Shown one piece after another: positions 48,385 to 60,914 of a DNA stretch of 64,000 bases. The notes below the pieces were generated by a model. That model saw nothing but the letters and a program-made list of their open reading frames with translations. It was not told where the DNA came from and did not search any database. The position numbers and the translations under genes were made by a program. How positions within the stretch are numbered: the stretch's first letter is position 1; the number at the start of each line of letters is the position of its first letter. The stretch lies in assembly GCF_038502225.1 (NCBI RefSeq), contig NW_027195227.1, positions 124,001-188,000 on the forward strand. The letters run 5' to 3'. Source of the DNA: Cherax quadricarinatus. Lineage: Eukaryota; Arthropoda; Malacostraca; Decapoda; Parastacidae.

Positions 48385-50265
48385 GTGGTCATGTGAGTCG
48401 TGAGGTCATAAACTGTAGCGTCATATATAAACTCAGAGGTCATGTATAGACTGTGAGGTCATATATAAACCTTGGGCTCATATATAAACTATGACGTCAC
48501 ATTTAAACTCTGAGGTCATATATTTAAACTGTATAAATATGATGTCATAGTTTATTTATGACCCCACAGTTTTATTTGACATCACAGTTTATATATGACA
48601 TCACAGTTTATATATGACCTCACAGTGTATATATGATCTTACAGTTTATATATGACGTCACAGTTTATATATGACGTCACAGCTTATATATGATTTTAGG
48701 GTTTATATATGACCTCACAGTTTATATATGACATCACAGTTTATATATGACCTCACAGTTTATATATGATTTTAGGGTTTATATATGACCTCACAGTGTA
48801 TATATGATCTTACAGTTTATATATGACGTCACAGTTTATATATGACCTCACAGTGTATATATGATCTTACAGTTTATATATGACGTCACAGTTTATATAT
48901 GACCTCACAGTGTATATATGATCTTACAGTTTATATATGATCTCACAGTTTATATATGATCTCACAGTTTATATATGATCTCACAGTTTATATATGACGT
49001 CACAGTTTATATATGATCTCACAGTTTATATATGATCTCACAGTTTATATATGACGTCACAGTTTATATATGATCTCACAGTTTATATATGATCTCACAG
49101 TTTATATATGACGTCACAGTTTATATATGACGTCACAGCTTATATATGATTTTAGGGTTTATATATGATCTCACAGTTTATATATGACCTCACAGTTTAT
49201 ATATGATCTCACAGTTTATATATGATCTCACAGTTTATATATGATCTCACAGTTTATATATGATCTCACAGTTTATATATGATCTCACAGTTTATATATG
49301 ATCTCACAGTTTATATATGACGTCACAGTTTATATATGATCTCACAGTTTATATATGATCTCACAGTTTATATATGATCTCACAGTTTATATATGATCTC
49401 ACAGTTTATATATGATCTCACAGTTTATATATGGCATCATAGTTTATATATGACTTCACAGTTTATATATGACTTCACAGTTTATATATGACTTCACAGT
49501 TTATATATGATGTCATAGTTTATAAGTGACCTCTCAGTTTATAAATCATTTCACAGTTTATATATGTTTTCACAGTTTATATATGATCTTACAGTTTATA
49601 TATGATCTCACAGTTTATATATGACATCACAGTTTATATATGATCTTACAGTTTATATATGATCTCACAGTTTATATATGATCTCACAGTTTATATATGA
49701 TCTCACAGTTTATATATGATCTCACAGTTTATATATGGCATCATAGTTTATATATGACTTCACAGTTTATATATGACATCACAGTTTATATATGTCATTA
49801 CACTTTATATATGACGTCACTGTTTGTATATGATCTCACAGTTTATATGACCTAATAGTTTAAATATGACATCACAGTTTATAAATGATCTCACAGTTTA
49901 TATATGATCTCACAGTTTGTATATGACATCACAATTTATATATGACCTCACAGTTTATATATGATCTCACAGTTTATATATGATCTCACAGTTTATATAT
50001 GATCTCACAGTTTATATATGACAACACGGTTTATATTTGATCTCACAGTTTATATATGACATCACAGTTTATATATGACACCACAGTTTATATATGACCT
50101 TACAGTGTATATATGACCCCTCAGTTTATATATGACCTCACATGAATGTATGACATCACAGTTTATATATGACATCACAGTTTATACATGACCTCACAGT
50201 TTATATGTGATCTCTCAGTTTATATATAATCTCACAGCTTATATATGACTTGAGAATTTAATTTT
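48385..50265. repeat. 20-bp minisatellite (cacagtttatatatgatct), about 90 copies, with embedded TGACGTCA words
   Basis: The unit is 'cacagtttatatatgatct' plus one base. The last bases vary among gatct, gacgt, gacct, gacat and gattt, so some junctions read TGACGTCA. The left edge (48385-48540) holds the inverted words 'gaggtcatatataaact' before orientation switches to 'cacagtttatatatga' at about 48540. The array therefore contains an inversion point. Confidence 0.95.
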
Positions 50266-50426
50266 CACTAATACAAAACTTGTTACATGTTTACAGTCTT
50301 ACCTGGTTCAGCATGACAAAGTCAGCAGCTGTCAGCATAGTACATACATTATGAAACAGTAAGCATCTGTTAGTCTGTTCTAGCATGATGTTCAGCATGT
50401 ATCATTTTGATCTAGCATGATGTTCA

Positions 50427-52430
50427 GTAGCGGTCAGCTTGGTCCAGTGTGACACAGTGAGCTACTCTTAACTTGGTCCAGTGTGACACTGTAAACTACT
50501 CTTAGCTTGGTCCAGTGTGATACAGTGAACTACTCTTAGCTTGGTCCAGTGTGACACAGTAAACTACTCTTAGCTTGGTTCAGAGTGACACAATGAACTA
50601 CTCTTAGCTTGGTCCAGTGTGACACAGTGAACTACTCTTAGCTTGGTCCAGTGTGACACAGTAAACTACTCTTAACTTGGTCCAGAGTGACACAATGAAC
50701 TACTCTTAGCTTGGTCCAGTGTGACACAGTGAACTACTCTTAGCTTGGTCCAGTGTGACACAGTGAACTACTCTTAGCTCGGTCCAGTGTGACACAGTAA
50801 ACTACTCTTAGCTTGGCCCAGTGTGACACAGTGAACTACTCTTAACTTGGTCCAGTGTGACACAGTGAACTACTCTTAGCTTGGTCCAGTGTGACACAGT
50901 GAACTAATCTTAGCTTGGTCCAGTGTGACACAGTGAACTACTCTTAGCTTGGTCCAGTGTGACACAGTGAACTAATCTTAGCTTGGTCCAGTGTGACACA
51001 GTGAACTACTCTTAGCCTGGTCCAGTGTGACACAGTGAACTACTCTTAGCTTGGTTCAGTGTGACACAGTGAACTACTCTTAGCTTGGTCCAGTGTGACA
51101 CAGTAAACTACTCTTAGCTTGGTCCAGTGTGACACAGTGAGCTACTCTTAGCTTGGTCCAGTGTGACACAGTGAACTACTCTTAGCTTGGTCCAGTGTGA
51201 CAGAGTGAACTACTCTTAGCTTGGTCCAGTGTGACACAGTGAACTACTCTTAGCTCGGTCCTATGTGAGACAGTAAACTACTCTTAGCTTGGTCCAGTGT
51301 GACACAGTGAACTACTCTTATCTTGGTCCAGTGTGACACAGTAAACTACTCTTAGCTCGGTCCAGTGTGACACAGTGAACTACTCTTAGCTTGGTCCAGT
51401 GTGACACAGTGAACTACTCTTAGCTTGGTCCAGTGTGACACAGTGAACTGCTCTTAGCTTGGTCCAGTGTGACACAGTAAACTACTCTTAGCTTGGTCCA
51501 GTGTGACACAGTGAACTACTCTTAGCTCGGTCCAGTGTGACACAGTAAACTACTCTTAGCTTGGTCCAGTGTTACACAGTAAACTACTCTTAGCTTGGTC
51601 CAATGTGACACAGTAAACTACTCTTAGCTCGGTCCAGTGTGACACAGTGAACTACTCTTAGCTTGGTCCAGTGTGACACAGTGAACTACTCTTAGCTTGG
51701 TCCAGTGTGACACAGTGAACTAGTCTTAGCTCGGTCCAATGTGACACAGTAAACTACTCTTAGCTTGGTCCAGTGTGACACAGTAAACTACTCTTAGCTT
51801 GGTCCAGTGTGACACAGTGAACTACTCTTAGCTTGGTCCAAAGTGACACAGTAAACTACTCTTAGCTTGGTCCAGTGTGACACAGTGAACTACTCTTAGC
51901 TTGGTCCAGTGTGACAGTAAACTACTCTTAGCTTGGTCCAGTGTGACACAGTAAACTACTCTTAGCTTGGTCCAGTGTGACACAGTGAGCTACTCTTAGC
52001 TTGGTCCAGTGTGACACAGTGAACTACTCTTAGCTTGGTCCAGTGTGACACAGTGAACTACTCTTAGCTTGGTCCAGTGTGACACAGTAAACTACTCTTA
52101 GCTTGGTCCAGTGTGACACAGTGAACTACTCTTAGCTCGGTCCAGTGTTACACAGTAAACTACACTTAGCTCGGTCCAGTGTGACTCGGCCATCAGTTCT
52201 TAACATGGTCCATTGTGAATCATTCAGCAGCACTTAGCTTGGTCCAGTGTGAGTCAGTCAGTAGCTCTTAGAATGGTCCAGTGTGAGTCAGTAGCTCTTA
52301 GCTTGGTCCAGTGTGAGACAGTCAGCAGCTCTTAGCTTGGTTAGTATGACACTAGCTGATAGCTTGGTTTAGCGTGACACAGCAAGCAGCTCGTACCTTG
52401 TTCCAGGATAACACTTTCAACAGCTCTAAG
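50427..52430 (+). repeat. 34-bp minisatellite, about 52 copies, with degenerate right edge
   Basis: The consensus is 'gtgacacagtgaactactct' plus 'tagcttggtccagt'. Variants alternate between gtgaac and gtaaac and between cttgg and ctcgg. Units after about 52190 are progressively diverged ('catcagttcttaacatgg'), which marks the older array edge. No long ORF is supported. Confidence 0.95.
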
Positions 52431-52703
52431 TTGGCTTAACTGATGGCTGTGTGCTGGGAGGGGCGAACAAGTGCTCAACAACTGTAATCAATAACTACAA
52501 AATATTTAATATTTGCGTTGTCCCCGGGATAACCCCACTCAACAACCTGCGCCTCCCCCACCTAATTCCCAGGGGAAGTTTTCCGCTTCCCCTCCCAGCC
52601 CCTCAAACTCCACCAGGCCACCAAGGTCAAGTTCACTACCTTCCACGCACCATACCCACCAAGCATGTCATATTCCACTCCTATTGTCTAGTCTAGCAGA
52701 TTG

Positions 52704-55569
52704 ATGCCAACCAGGAGGAAGCAAGCAGCCAGGGAAATGGCACGGCTGGCAATACTAGGAGAGGCAAGTGTCGGTCATGCTTACAGCTTCGTTGTCTCAA
52801 CTCTAATGGTTTCCTCCGCCAACACGGTAGTTGCCCTGGTTCAGAATGTCCTCCTGTGGAAAGTGATGATCCAGAGCCACCTCAGGCACCTGAACCCACT
52901 CCAACAGATTTCATCTCATCAGACAATCTCTTGGAAGCAATTGAAGCAACAGGTACGAGGACACTCACACATATTCCCAAAGCAGCCCGTCCACACGCAG
53001 CTGGGAAACTTACAGACCTGAAAAAAGTAAACGATGGTTCCACTATCTTAAATGCTCCACCAGCCATCAAGGCATGGCACAACTTGCTACTTTTTGGCAA
53101 TGTCTGCTTAGCTGTGCCGAAAAGAAGGGGAAAGAGGCTTGCCTCAATGATAATTAAATCCTAAAGAGATTTTCCTAGAGTTGATAACCTCATTTGCCTT
53201 CCCCGTCAACACAAAAAAGGGAGAGGCAGAACCCCAACTCACTCTACTGACAGTGAAAAAGTCAGAGTCCAGGTGAGCAAGAAAATTGAAGAGGGCAACA
53301 CAGTGGGGGCAATCAGAATTATTACCAGTGAAGATACAGTTGCTCCCAGGGATGCTGACGCGGCTGAAGCACTTAGAGGAAAGCACCCTGCCAGGGAAAC
53401 CAGTGGCACCAACAGTTCCAACAAATCTGTCCCCACTATGGATCCATTGATTGTGGAAGACTCAGACATTTACAAAGCAGTAATGTCGTTCCCATCTGGC
53501 TCTGCTGGGGGTTACACTGGAATAAGGCCACAGCATTTAAAGGAAATGGTTAATCCAGTTATTGGGGAAATTGCAGAGACACTACTTTCAGAGATCACAA
53601 GGTTCGTCAACAATTCCTTGGCTGGTCTGATTCCTGATGAAATTAGACCTTTCTTTTTTGGTGCAACACTTTGTGCACTTAAAAAGAAGGATGGAGGAAT
53701 TCGGCCAATTGCAGGAGGCAACACGTTACGCCGCCTCGTATCCAAAGCTGCTGTCCGAAGTATTCGTGCACAGACAGCCATGATGCTTCAACCAAACCAG
53801 CATGGCTTTGGGGTCTCCCAAGGAAGTGAAGCAGCGGTTCATGCAACAAGGGCGTATGTCAACAACCTGTCTGAGGACAATGCAGTGGTAAAATTTGATT
53901 TCAAGAATGCGTTCAATCTCCTGAAAAGAGACGTGGTATTAGCAGCAGTACAAGAACATTTCCCTGGTCTTTTCCTTTTTGTTTCAGCTGGGTATAGCAA
54001 GGAATCAATGCTTCTCTTTGGAGAGCATGAAATCACATCATCGGAGGGTATCCAACAAGGAGAACCTCTTGCACCATTTCTCTTCAGTATAGCAGTTAGG
54101 GAAATCACAGTCAGACTGACCAGTGAGCTAAACATCTGGTTCCTAGATGATGACACACTAGCAGGTACAAAGGAGTCCCTCCTACATGACCTTACACAGG
54201 TAATGACACGGGGACAGGAAATGGGTCTCATCCTGAATCCATCCAAATGTGAAATCATCTCAGTCAGTCAGCAAGTGATAAATGCAGTGAGATCAAAACT
54301 ACCAGGAGCAGCAGTCATTGCCCCCACAAATATTGTCTTGCTAGGAGCACCTCTGGGAAGCAATGCCATTGACACAATTCTCAGGAAGAAATTGGAAGAG
54401 TTAAGGAGAATGAAACAACGAATAGGCAATCTGGACACCCACGATGCCTTGTACCTTCTCACAAAGTGCTTGAGTCTGCCCAGGTTGACATATTTCCTAA
54501 GATGTGCACCTTCAAATGATAACCCTATACTGCACGAATATGACAGTATTCCGAGGCAGATTTTTACGAAAGTACTTAACCTTACTCTAGAAGACGGGCA
54601 GTGGAACCAAGCTACCCTTCCAGTCAGACTAGGAGGCATTGGTGTCCGCAAGTCATCACAGATTGCGTTACCTGCTTTTCTGTCCTCGTGTATTGCATTC
54701 AGAGAGCTTGTAGCAGCGATTCTCCCTGAACATCTTAGGGACAAGATTCGAGTCCAGGACCAAAAATTCATTGACGGAGCAATGATCTGGGATGATCTAA
54801 TGGGCTCTGAAATCAGACCTGCTCCCCCAACAACTATAAACAATCGCACTGGGATGGTTCCACAGTGGAAAATATAGCCTCAACAATGCTTCAGAGTGTG
54901 TCAGGGAAGGATAGAGCCCGCCTCCTGGCAGTGAGAGCCCCTCATGCTGGGGACTTTCTGTTGGCTGTTCCCAACTCCAGCCTTGGCACACGCCTCGACC
55001 CAACACAGGTGTATTTGTGGCAGCGAAGCAGCAGACCGATTCGGGTACCATGGTTTTGTGTGCCGTAAATCCGAGAGAAAGATTGCAAGACATGAGGAGG
55101 TTAATAACATTATCAAGAGGAGCCTCACAACAGCTGAATGCCCAGCAGTAAGGGAGCCACCCCAACTATGCAGATCTGATGGGAGCCAGAAGCGTCCAGA
55201 TGGTTTCACCCTTCAAGCCTGGACAGATGGGAAGCAGGTGGTGTGGGACTATACATGTGCATCTACCTTGGCTGATACCTATCTCCAATACACCAGGGAG
55301 GAAGGAGGGGCAGCTGCCAGCTTCAGGGAGTCCCAAAAGTCTAGAAAATATGGAGAACTTGCCCATCATTATATGTTTGTTCCAATAGGCTCAGAGACCC
55401 TTGGCTCATGGGGGAAGAGTGCATCTAAATTCCTTAAGGAGCTGGGAAAAAGACTCATCAGGGTAACTAGGGATCCCAGGGCAGATAGTTTTCTGTTCCA
55501 GCGGCTAAGTGTTGTATTTTGGGCACACGCCCCAGCTCTGAGGAGCTGGATGAGATTCTCGCCTTATAA
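52704..55569 (+). mobile_element. Third non-LTR family (RLE-like), copy B, full length but broken
   Basis: The start ATG (52704) is followed after one missing base by NQEEASSQGNG and a zinc-finger-like GKCRSCLQLRCLNSN..RQHGSC segment that parallels copy C. A TAA at 53162-53164 interrupts before VSKKIEEGNTVGAIRIITS. The RT frame 53273-54877 is intact: LCALKKKDGGIRPIAGGN, palm VVKFDFKNAFNLLKRDVV, EGIQQGEPLAPFLFSIAV, active site IWFLDDDTLAGTKESL, LILNPSKCEII and LLGAPLGSNAIDT. FLDD replaces the YLDD of copies A and C. A five-C run at 54822-54826, six C in the inverted copy, shifts the frame before the knuckle CICGSEAADRFGYHGFVC and KRPDGFTLQAWTDGKQVVWD. An internal 50-60 bp deletion follows RLDP near 55002. 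The frame closes at TAA 55567-55569. Confidence 0.85.
53273..54877 (+). pseudogene. Intact RT-domain frame of RLE-like copy B
   Basis: This is an uninterrupted frame of 534 codons, beginning inside the polyprotein at VSKKIEEGN, so its apparent start is not a real one. It carries all RT blocks and the thumb-like region LYLLTKCLSLPRLTYFLRCAP and [19 protein letters not shown]. It keeps the four bases (within 'gacatatttcc') that copies A and C lack, and so shows the unbroken reading. The last residues after PPTT are out of frame because of the C-run deletion. Confidence 0.88.

Positions 55570-57045
<1,476 letters not shown>

Positions 57046-57140
<95 letters not shown>
57046..57140. repeat. (TA)n microsatellite
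   Basis: TA run at the 5' truncation point of copy D. Confidence 0.97.
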
Positions 57141-57143
<3 letters not shown>

Positions 57144-57781
57144 AGGCTGGTGTGTGAATATTTGCTGCTCGTGTTGGAAAGTGCCAGAAGACTCTGCGTT
57201 TCGCCTCTTCCTTCAGAATCAAGAAAAGTGTTGTGTATGTGAATTCAGTGAGGGAACATAACGGTCACCATGGGTAGGTGAGGTCAGTGAGGGAAGGCCT
57301 AATGGAGGAGGAGGAGGAGGCGGATGTTGAGGGGTAAGACTGTGTCTCCCCCTTCCCCAAACAGGCGCGCATACACCATGTGCTCGTGTTACAACAATGG
57401 AGTGTTTGTTCACCGTGTGTATAGTGTACAGTGTATAGTGCGTAGCATGAGCATGGTATACGCATAGCACGTGTAGTGTATAGCGGCGTGTCGTTTATAG
57501 TGGGGGCTGTGCACAGAGCATAGTGGGGTATAGTAACAGGTGCACAGAGCATAGTGGCGTATAGTAACAGGTGCACAGAGCATTGTGTTGTATAGTGACT
57601 TGTCCTGGGAGGGAGTGAGTGCCCTACTCCGCCTCACACATCTTCCACTCCTCCCTTTCCTCCACCGCCCACCACAATGGGGGGAGACCCCTCGCCTCCC
57701 CCTACCACCACCATGAACCACATGCGGTATGTGCCATGCGCCATTTTCCCTTCAGCCTGGGCTTACCACACAGTTTGAGGT
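57141..57781. other. Sequence upstream of RLE-like copy C
   Basis: Includes a short repeat of 'ggtgcacagagcat' and 'agtggcgtatagtaaca' words at about 57508-57590. The last part may be the 5' UTR of copy C. No independent gene is supported. Confidence 0.4.
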
Positions 57782-59635
57782 ATGGCAGATGATGAAGCCA
57801 GCCAGCCACAAAGCCAGGGAAACAGTGCACCCAACAATGAAAGAAGAGGCACATGTCAGGTATGTGGAGAGTTTCGAGCACGCAACAGGGATGGTCGCAT
57901 TAGTGCACACAATGGGTGTGCAGGATCACATATGCCCCCAGCAGAGAGCAGCCCACAGCCTCCACAGGCAGATGACAATTCCAATGGCAACCTCCTCACT
58001 TGTGATAACCTTCTGTTGGCATTCAAATCCACTGCTAACAGTACCCTATCCCACATCCCTAAAGCAGCTCGCCCATATGCAGCAGGGAAATTCACAGACC
58101 TTCTCAAGCAGGTGAATGGAGGTTCCACCAAATTAGAATCCCGAGGCACCATCCAAGCATGGCGCAACCTGCTCCTGTTCGGCAATGTCTGTCTTGTAGT
58201 TCCTGAGAGACGAGGCAAACTGCTAACCACGTCAGTTATCAAGGCAGTGCGCAACTACCCAAGAACGGATAATTGTGTCCCTCTGCCCCATCATCGCAGG
58301 AATCACAAAGGTAGACCCAAGAAAAGTCCCACTGAAAACGAGAAAATTTGCGCACAGGTTAGCAAAAAAATTGAAGAAGGTAACACAGTGGGAGCAATAA
58401 GAATAATTACAAGTGACGACACTGTAGCCCCCAAAGATGAGACCACAGCCCAAGCACTAAGAGACAAGCATCCAACCAGGGACACCATAGCCATCAACAA
58501 CAACCCTGAGGAAGACCCCATCACTGAACAATTAATTTTGCCTGAATCAGAAGTCTATAAGGCGATTGTGTCATTTCCTGCAGGATCTGCAGGAGGTTAC
58601 ACGGGAATTCGACCTCAGCACCTCAAGGAGATGGTAAATCCAGTACTCGGTGCATCTGCATCACTTCTTCTCACCGAGTTAACAACTTTCGTCAACAACT
58701 GCCTGGCTGGGCGAATCCCAGAAGAAATTAAACCTTTCTTTTTTGGAGCCTCACTGTGTGCCTTGAAGAAGAAGGATGGGGGAATCAGACCCATTGCGGT
58801 TGGAAACACTCTTCGCCGTCTCGTTGCCAAAGCAGCAATAAGAAACATTCGCCTAGAAGCTGCCAGTTTACTCCAGCCACACCAACTGGGCTTTGGGGTC
58901 CCCCAAGGCAGTGAAGCTGCAGCTCATGCGGCAAGGGCCTACATCAGCGACCTACCAGAAGACAAGGCCATAGTCAAACTTGATTTTAGAAATGCCTTTA
59001 ATATGGTAAAGAGAGATGCTGTCTTGCCAGCTGTTCGGGATCGCTTCCCCAGTCTTTTTCCGTTCATTTCAGCCGGCTACAGCAAACCCTCAATTCTTTT
59101 GTTTGGAGAACATGAAATTCTCTCATCAGAAGGTGTTCAGCAGGGTGATCCACTTGCTCCACTTCTCTTCTGCTTGGCAGTAAGAGAACTAACTTCCAGC
59201 CTACACAGCGAGCTCAACATCTGGTACCTGGATGATGGCACTCTGGCAGGTACTGAAGAGTCCCTGGTAGGGGACCTACAACTGGTGAAAACACAGGGAG
59301 AAGACTTGGGACTCATCCTCAATCCCTCCAAGTGTGAAATCATCACAGCAAACCAGGAAATAATCAATGCTGTGCGAAGAATTCTCCCAGAAGTCTCTAC
59401 TACCACCCCGTCCAACAGTACCCTCTTGGGAGCACCGCTGGGTCACAAGGCCATCGACACAGTTCTCAAGGACAAATTGAATGACCTGATGAGAATGGAG
59501 GAGAGAATAAGCAATCTTGATGCCCATGATGCTCTGTATCTCCTCACAAGGTGCCTTACTATTCCAAGACTCACTTCCTCAGGTGTGCACCCGCTTTTGA
59601 CAACCCAACACTTGACGAATATGACGCACACCTGA
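57782..59635 (+). CDS. N-terminal and RT part of RLE-like copy C (long open frame)
   Basis: This 617-codon frame is the longest intact part of this family in the window. In order it has a Cys/His cluster at residues about 24-48, a conserved AFKSTANSTLSHIPKAARPY region, and a linker rich in charged residues. The RT covers about residues 255-560, with active-site DD in YLDDGTLAG. The last 20 residues follow the four-base loss and are out of frame. It would bind and reverse-transcribe its own RNA if expressed as a whole protein. As it stands it lacks the nuclease-like C-terminus. Confidence 0.8.
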   Translation: MADDEASQPQSQGNSAPNNERRGTCQVCGEFRARNRDGRISAHNGCAGSHMPPAESSPQPPQADDNSNGNLLTCDNLLLAFKSTANSTLSHIPKAARPYAAGKFTDLLKQVNGGSTKLESRGTIQAWRNLLLFGNVCLVVPERRGKLLTTSVIKAVRNYPRTDNCVPLPHHRRNHKGRPKKSPTENEKICAQVSKKIEEGNTVGAIRIITSDDTVAPKDETTAQALRDKHPTRDTIAINNNPEEDPITEQLILPESEVYKAIVSFPAGSAGGYTGIRPQHLKEMVNPVLGASASLLLTELTTFVNNCLAGRIPEEIKPFFFGASLCALKKKDGGIRPIAVGNTLRRLVAKAAIRNIRLEAASLLQPHQLGFGVPQGSEAAAHAARAYISDLPEDKAIVKLDFRNAFNMVKRDAVLPAVRDRFPSLFPFISAGYSKPSILLFGEHEILSSEGVQQGDPLAPLLFCLAVRELTSSLHSELNIWYLDDGTLAGTEESLVGDLQLVKTQGEDLGLILNPSKCEIITANQEIINAVRRILPEVSTTTPSNSTLLGAPLGHKAIDTVLKDKLNDLMRMEERISNLDAHDALYLLTRCLTIPRLTSSGVHPLLTTQHLTNMTHT

Positions 59636-59906
59636 GGTCAACCCTTAAGAAGGCACTGAACCTGTCACTAGAGGATCAGCAATGGGATCAGGCAACCCTC
59701 CCAGTACGACTGGGAGGTATAGGGGTGCGCAAAGCAACGCATGTTGCTTTACCTGCTTTTCATGGTAGGAGCTCAAGACCCCAGGTTTACTGAAGCAGCG
59801 ATTCGGTGGGACACCCTTACAGATTCCTCCAGTAGACCAGCTCCTCCCAAAGAACACAAACAGTCCCACTGGGACAAACCGAACATGGAAAAAATCGCCA
59901 ACACAA
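57782..59906 (+). mobile_element. Third non-LTR family (RLE-like), copy C, 3' end replaced by a LINE insertion
   Basis: The longest frame (57782-59635, 617 codons) starts at ATG with ADDEASQPQSQG, then a zinc-finger-like CQVCGEFRARNRDGRISAHNGC. It runs through the RT: LCALKKKDGGIRPIAVGN, palm IVKLDFRNAFNMVKRDAV, EGVQQGDPLAPLLFCLAV and active site IWYLDDGTLAGTEESL. Four bases are missing near 59573, and coding continues in the frame 59551-59793 (LRCAPAFDNPTLDEYDAHLR). About 62 bp are then missing near 59763 relative to copy A. At 59906 ('gccaacacaa') the element stops and family-2 LINE sequence begins, so the C-terminal knuckle and endonuclease-like region are absent. Confidence 0.88.
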
Positions 59907-60847
59907 CACGGGCTTCCACATGGATAAATTGTCATCTTTGTGGAAATTTGTGTCACGCCCCTTGTGCAGATATCCAAGAACTAGCTACAAGCAGTATTAA
60001 AACAAGGAAGTGTTTTTGGGTATGCCCAAATGAGATAAATCTGTGGACTAAAATCACAAGGGTATTAAAAGAGGACAACATCAAAGCTGCTTTCATAGAA
60101 AACCTGGAAGCTATCTACAACAGATGGGAACATAAAAAGTCTGGGCTGAATGGTACTGCCCTTGATACTGGCCATGTAGTCAGAAACTGTAAGGCTGGAG
60201 ATGAAGTCCTGGTAGTCAGTAAATGTGGGGCTGACAGTGCTGTCCTGGGAGACAATAATGGTGAAGCTGGAGGTGCTGTCCTGGGAGACAGTAATGGTGA
60301 AGCTGGAGATGCTGTCCTGGGAGACAGTAATGGTGAAGCTGGAGATTTTGTCCAGGTAGTCGGGAATTATACGCAGGAAGGAATACATATAAATGACCTC
60401 ATAGGGGACAGGAGCCATAGTAGGGAAACAAGTGTAGTCAAAGATAAGATAAAACCAATATTGCAAACTAGAAATACCGCAGGAAATAGCAAACAAGAGG
60501 ACTCCACTAGCAATAGTGAGGATATATTACCAAAAACAACTGGTGGGAGCTCCATTGTTGGTGCTAGGGAGGATAGAAGTAAGACAGGGAAACATGCACC
60601 AACAGGAAATACAGTCACAGAAACCCAAGGCAAACGGAAACCAAGCCTGTGCACATACTATGCACTTGGTATCTGCTGGCATGGGAAATCTGGAAAAACA
60701 GATGGGACGTGCAACTATGACCACCCTAGAAAATGCCATGCCCATATGACAACAGGAAAATGCAAACTCCCTTCCTGTAAGCTTTTTCACCCTGAACTGT
60801 GTACCCTCTGGGTAGCCACAGCCACTCAAGAGGGAGAGGTTTTTTAG
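59741..60847 (+). other. Chimeric open frame: RLE-like C-terminal piece fused to LINE ORF1
   Basis: A 368-codon frame starts at ATG 59741 within copy C (AQDPRFTEAAIRWDTL, NMEKIANT) and passes without a stop through the junction at 59906 into ORF1 (STWINCHLCG). The fusion is in frame by chance or by selection; the sequence alone does not say which. There is no sign of a promoter or splice signals of its own. Confidence 0.75.
59907..60847 (+). CDS. Family-2 LINE ORF1: PHD-like and CCCH zinc-finger protein with a short internal repeat
   Basis: The N-terminal part has W-x2-C-x2-C in STWINCHLCGNLCHAPC and later KCFWVCPNE, giving a PHD-finger-like Cys/His pattern. The middle holds three to four copies of a 12-residue repeat around AVLGDSNGEAGD (about 60210-60345, 36-bp DNA unit). 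The C-terminus has CCCH-type clusters: LCTYYALGICWHGKSGKTDG, then CNYDHPRKCHAH and CKLPSCKLFHPELC. Such fingers would bind element RNA in an RNP. No start codon of its own is visible near 59907. The frame is open upstream into copy C, so the natural 5' end may be missing. It ends TAG 60845-60847. Confidence 0.82.
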
Positions 60848-60914
60848 TGCCAGGAAGGAAAAAAAACTGGCAGGAAATGGCAGAAATCGTACACCAAATC
60901 CAGTCATTCCTGGA

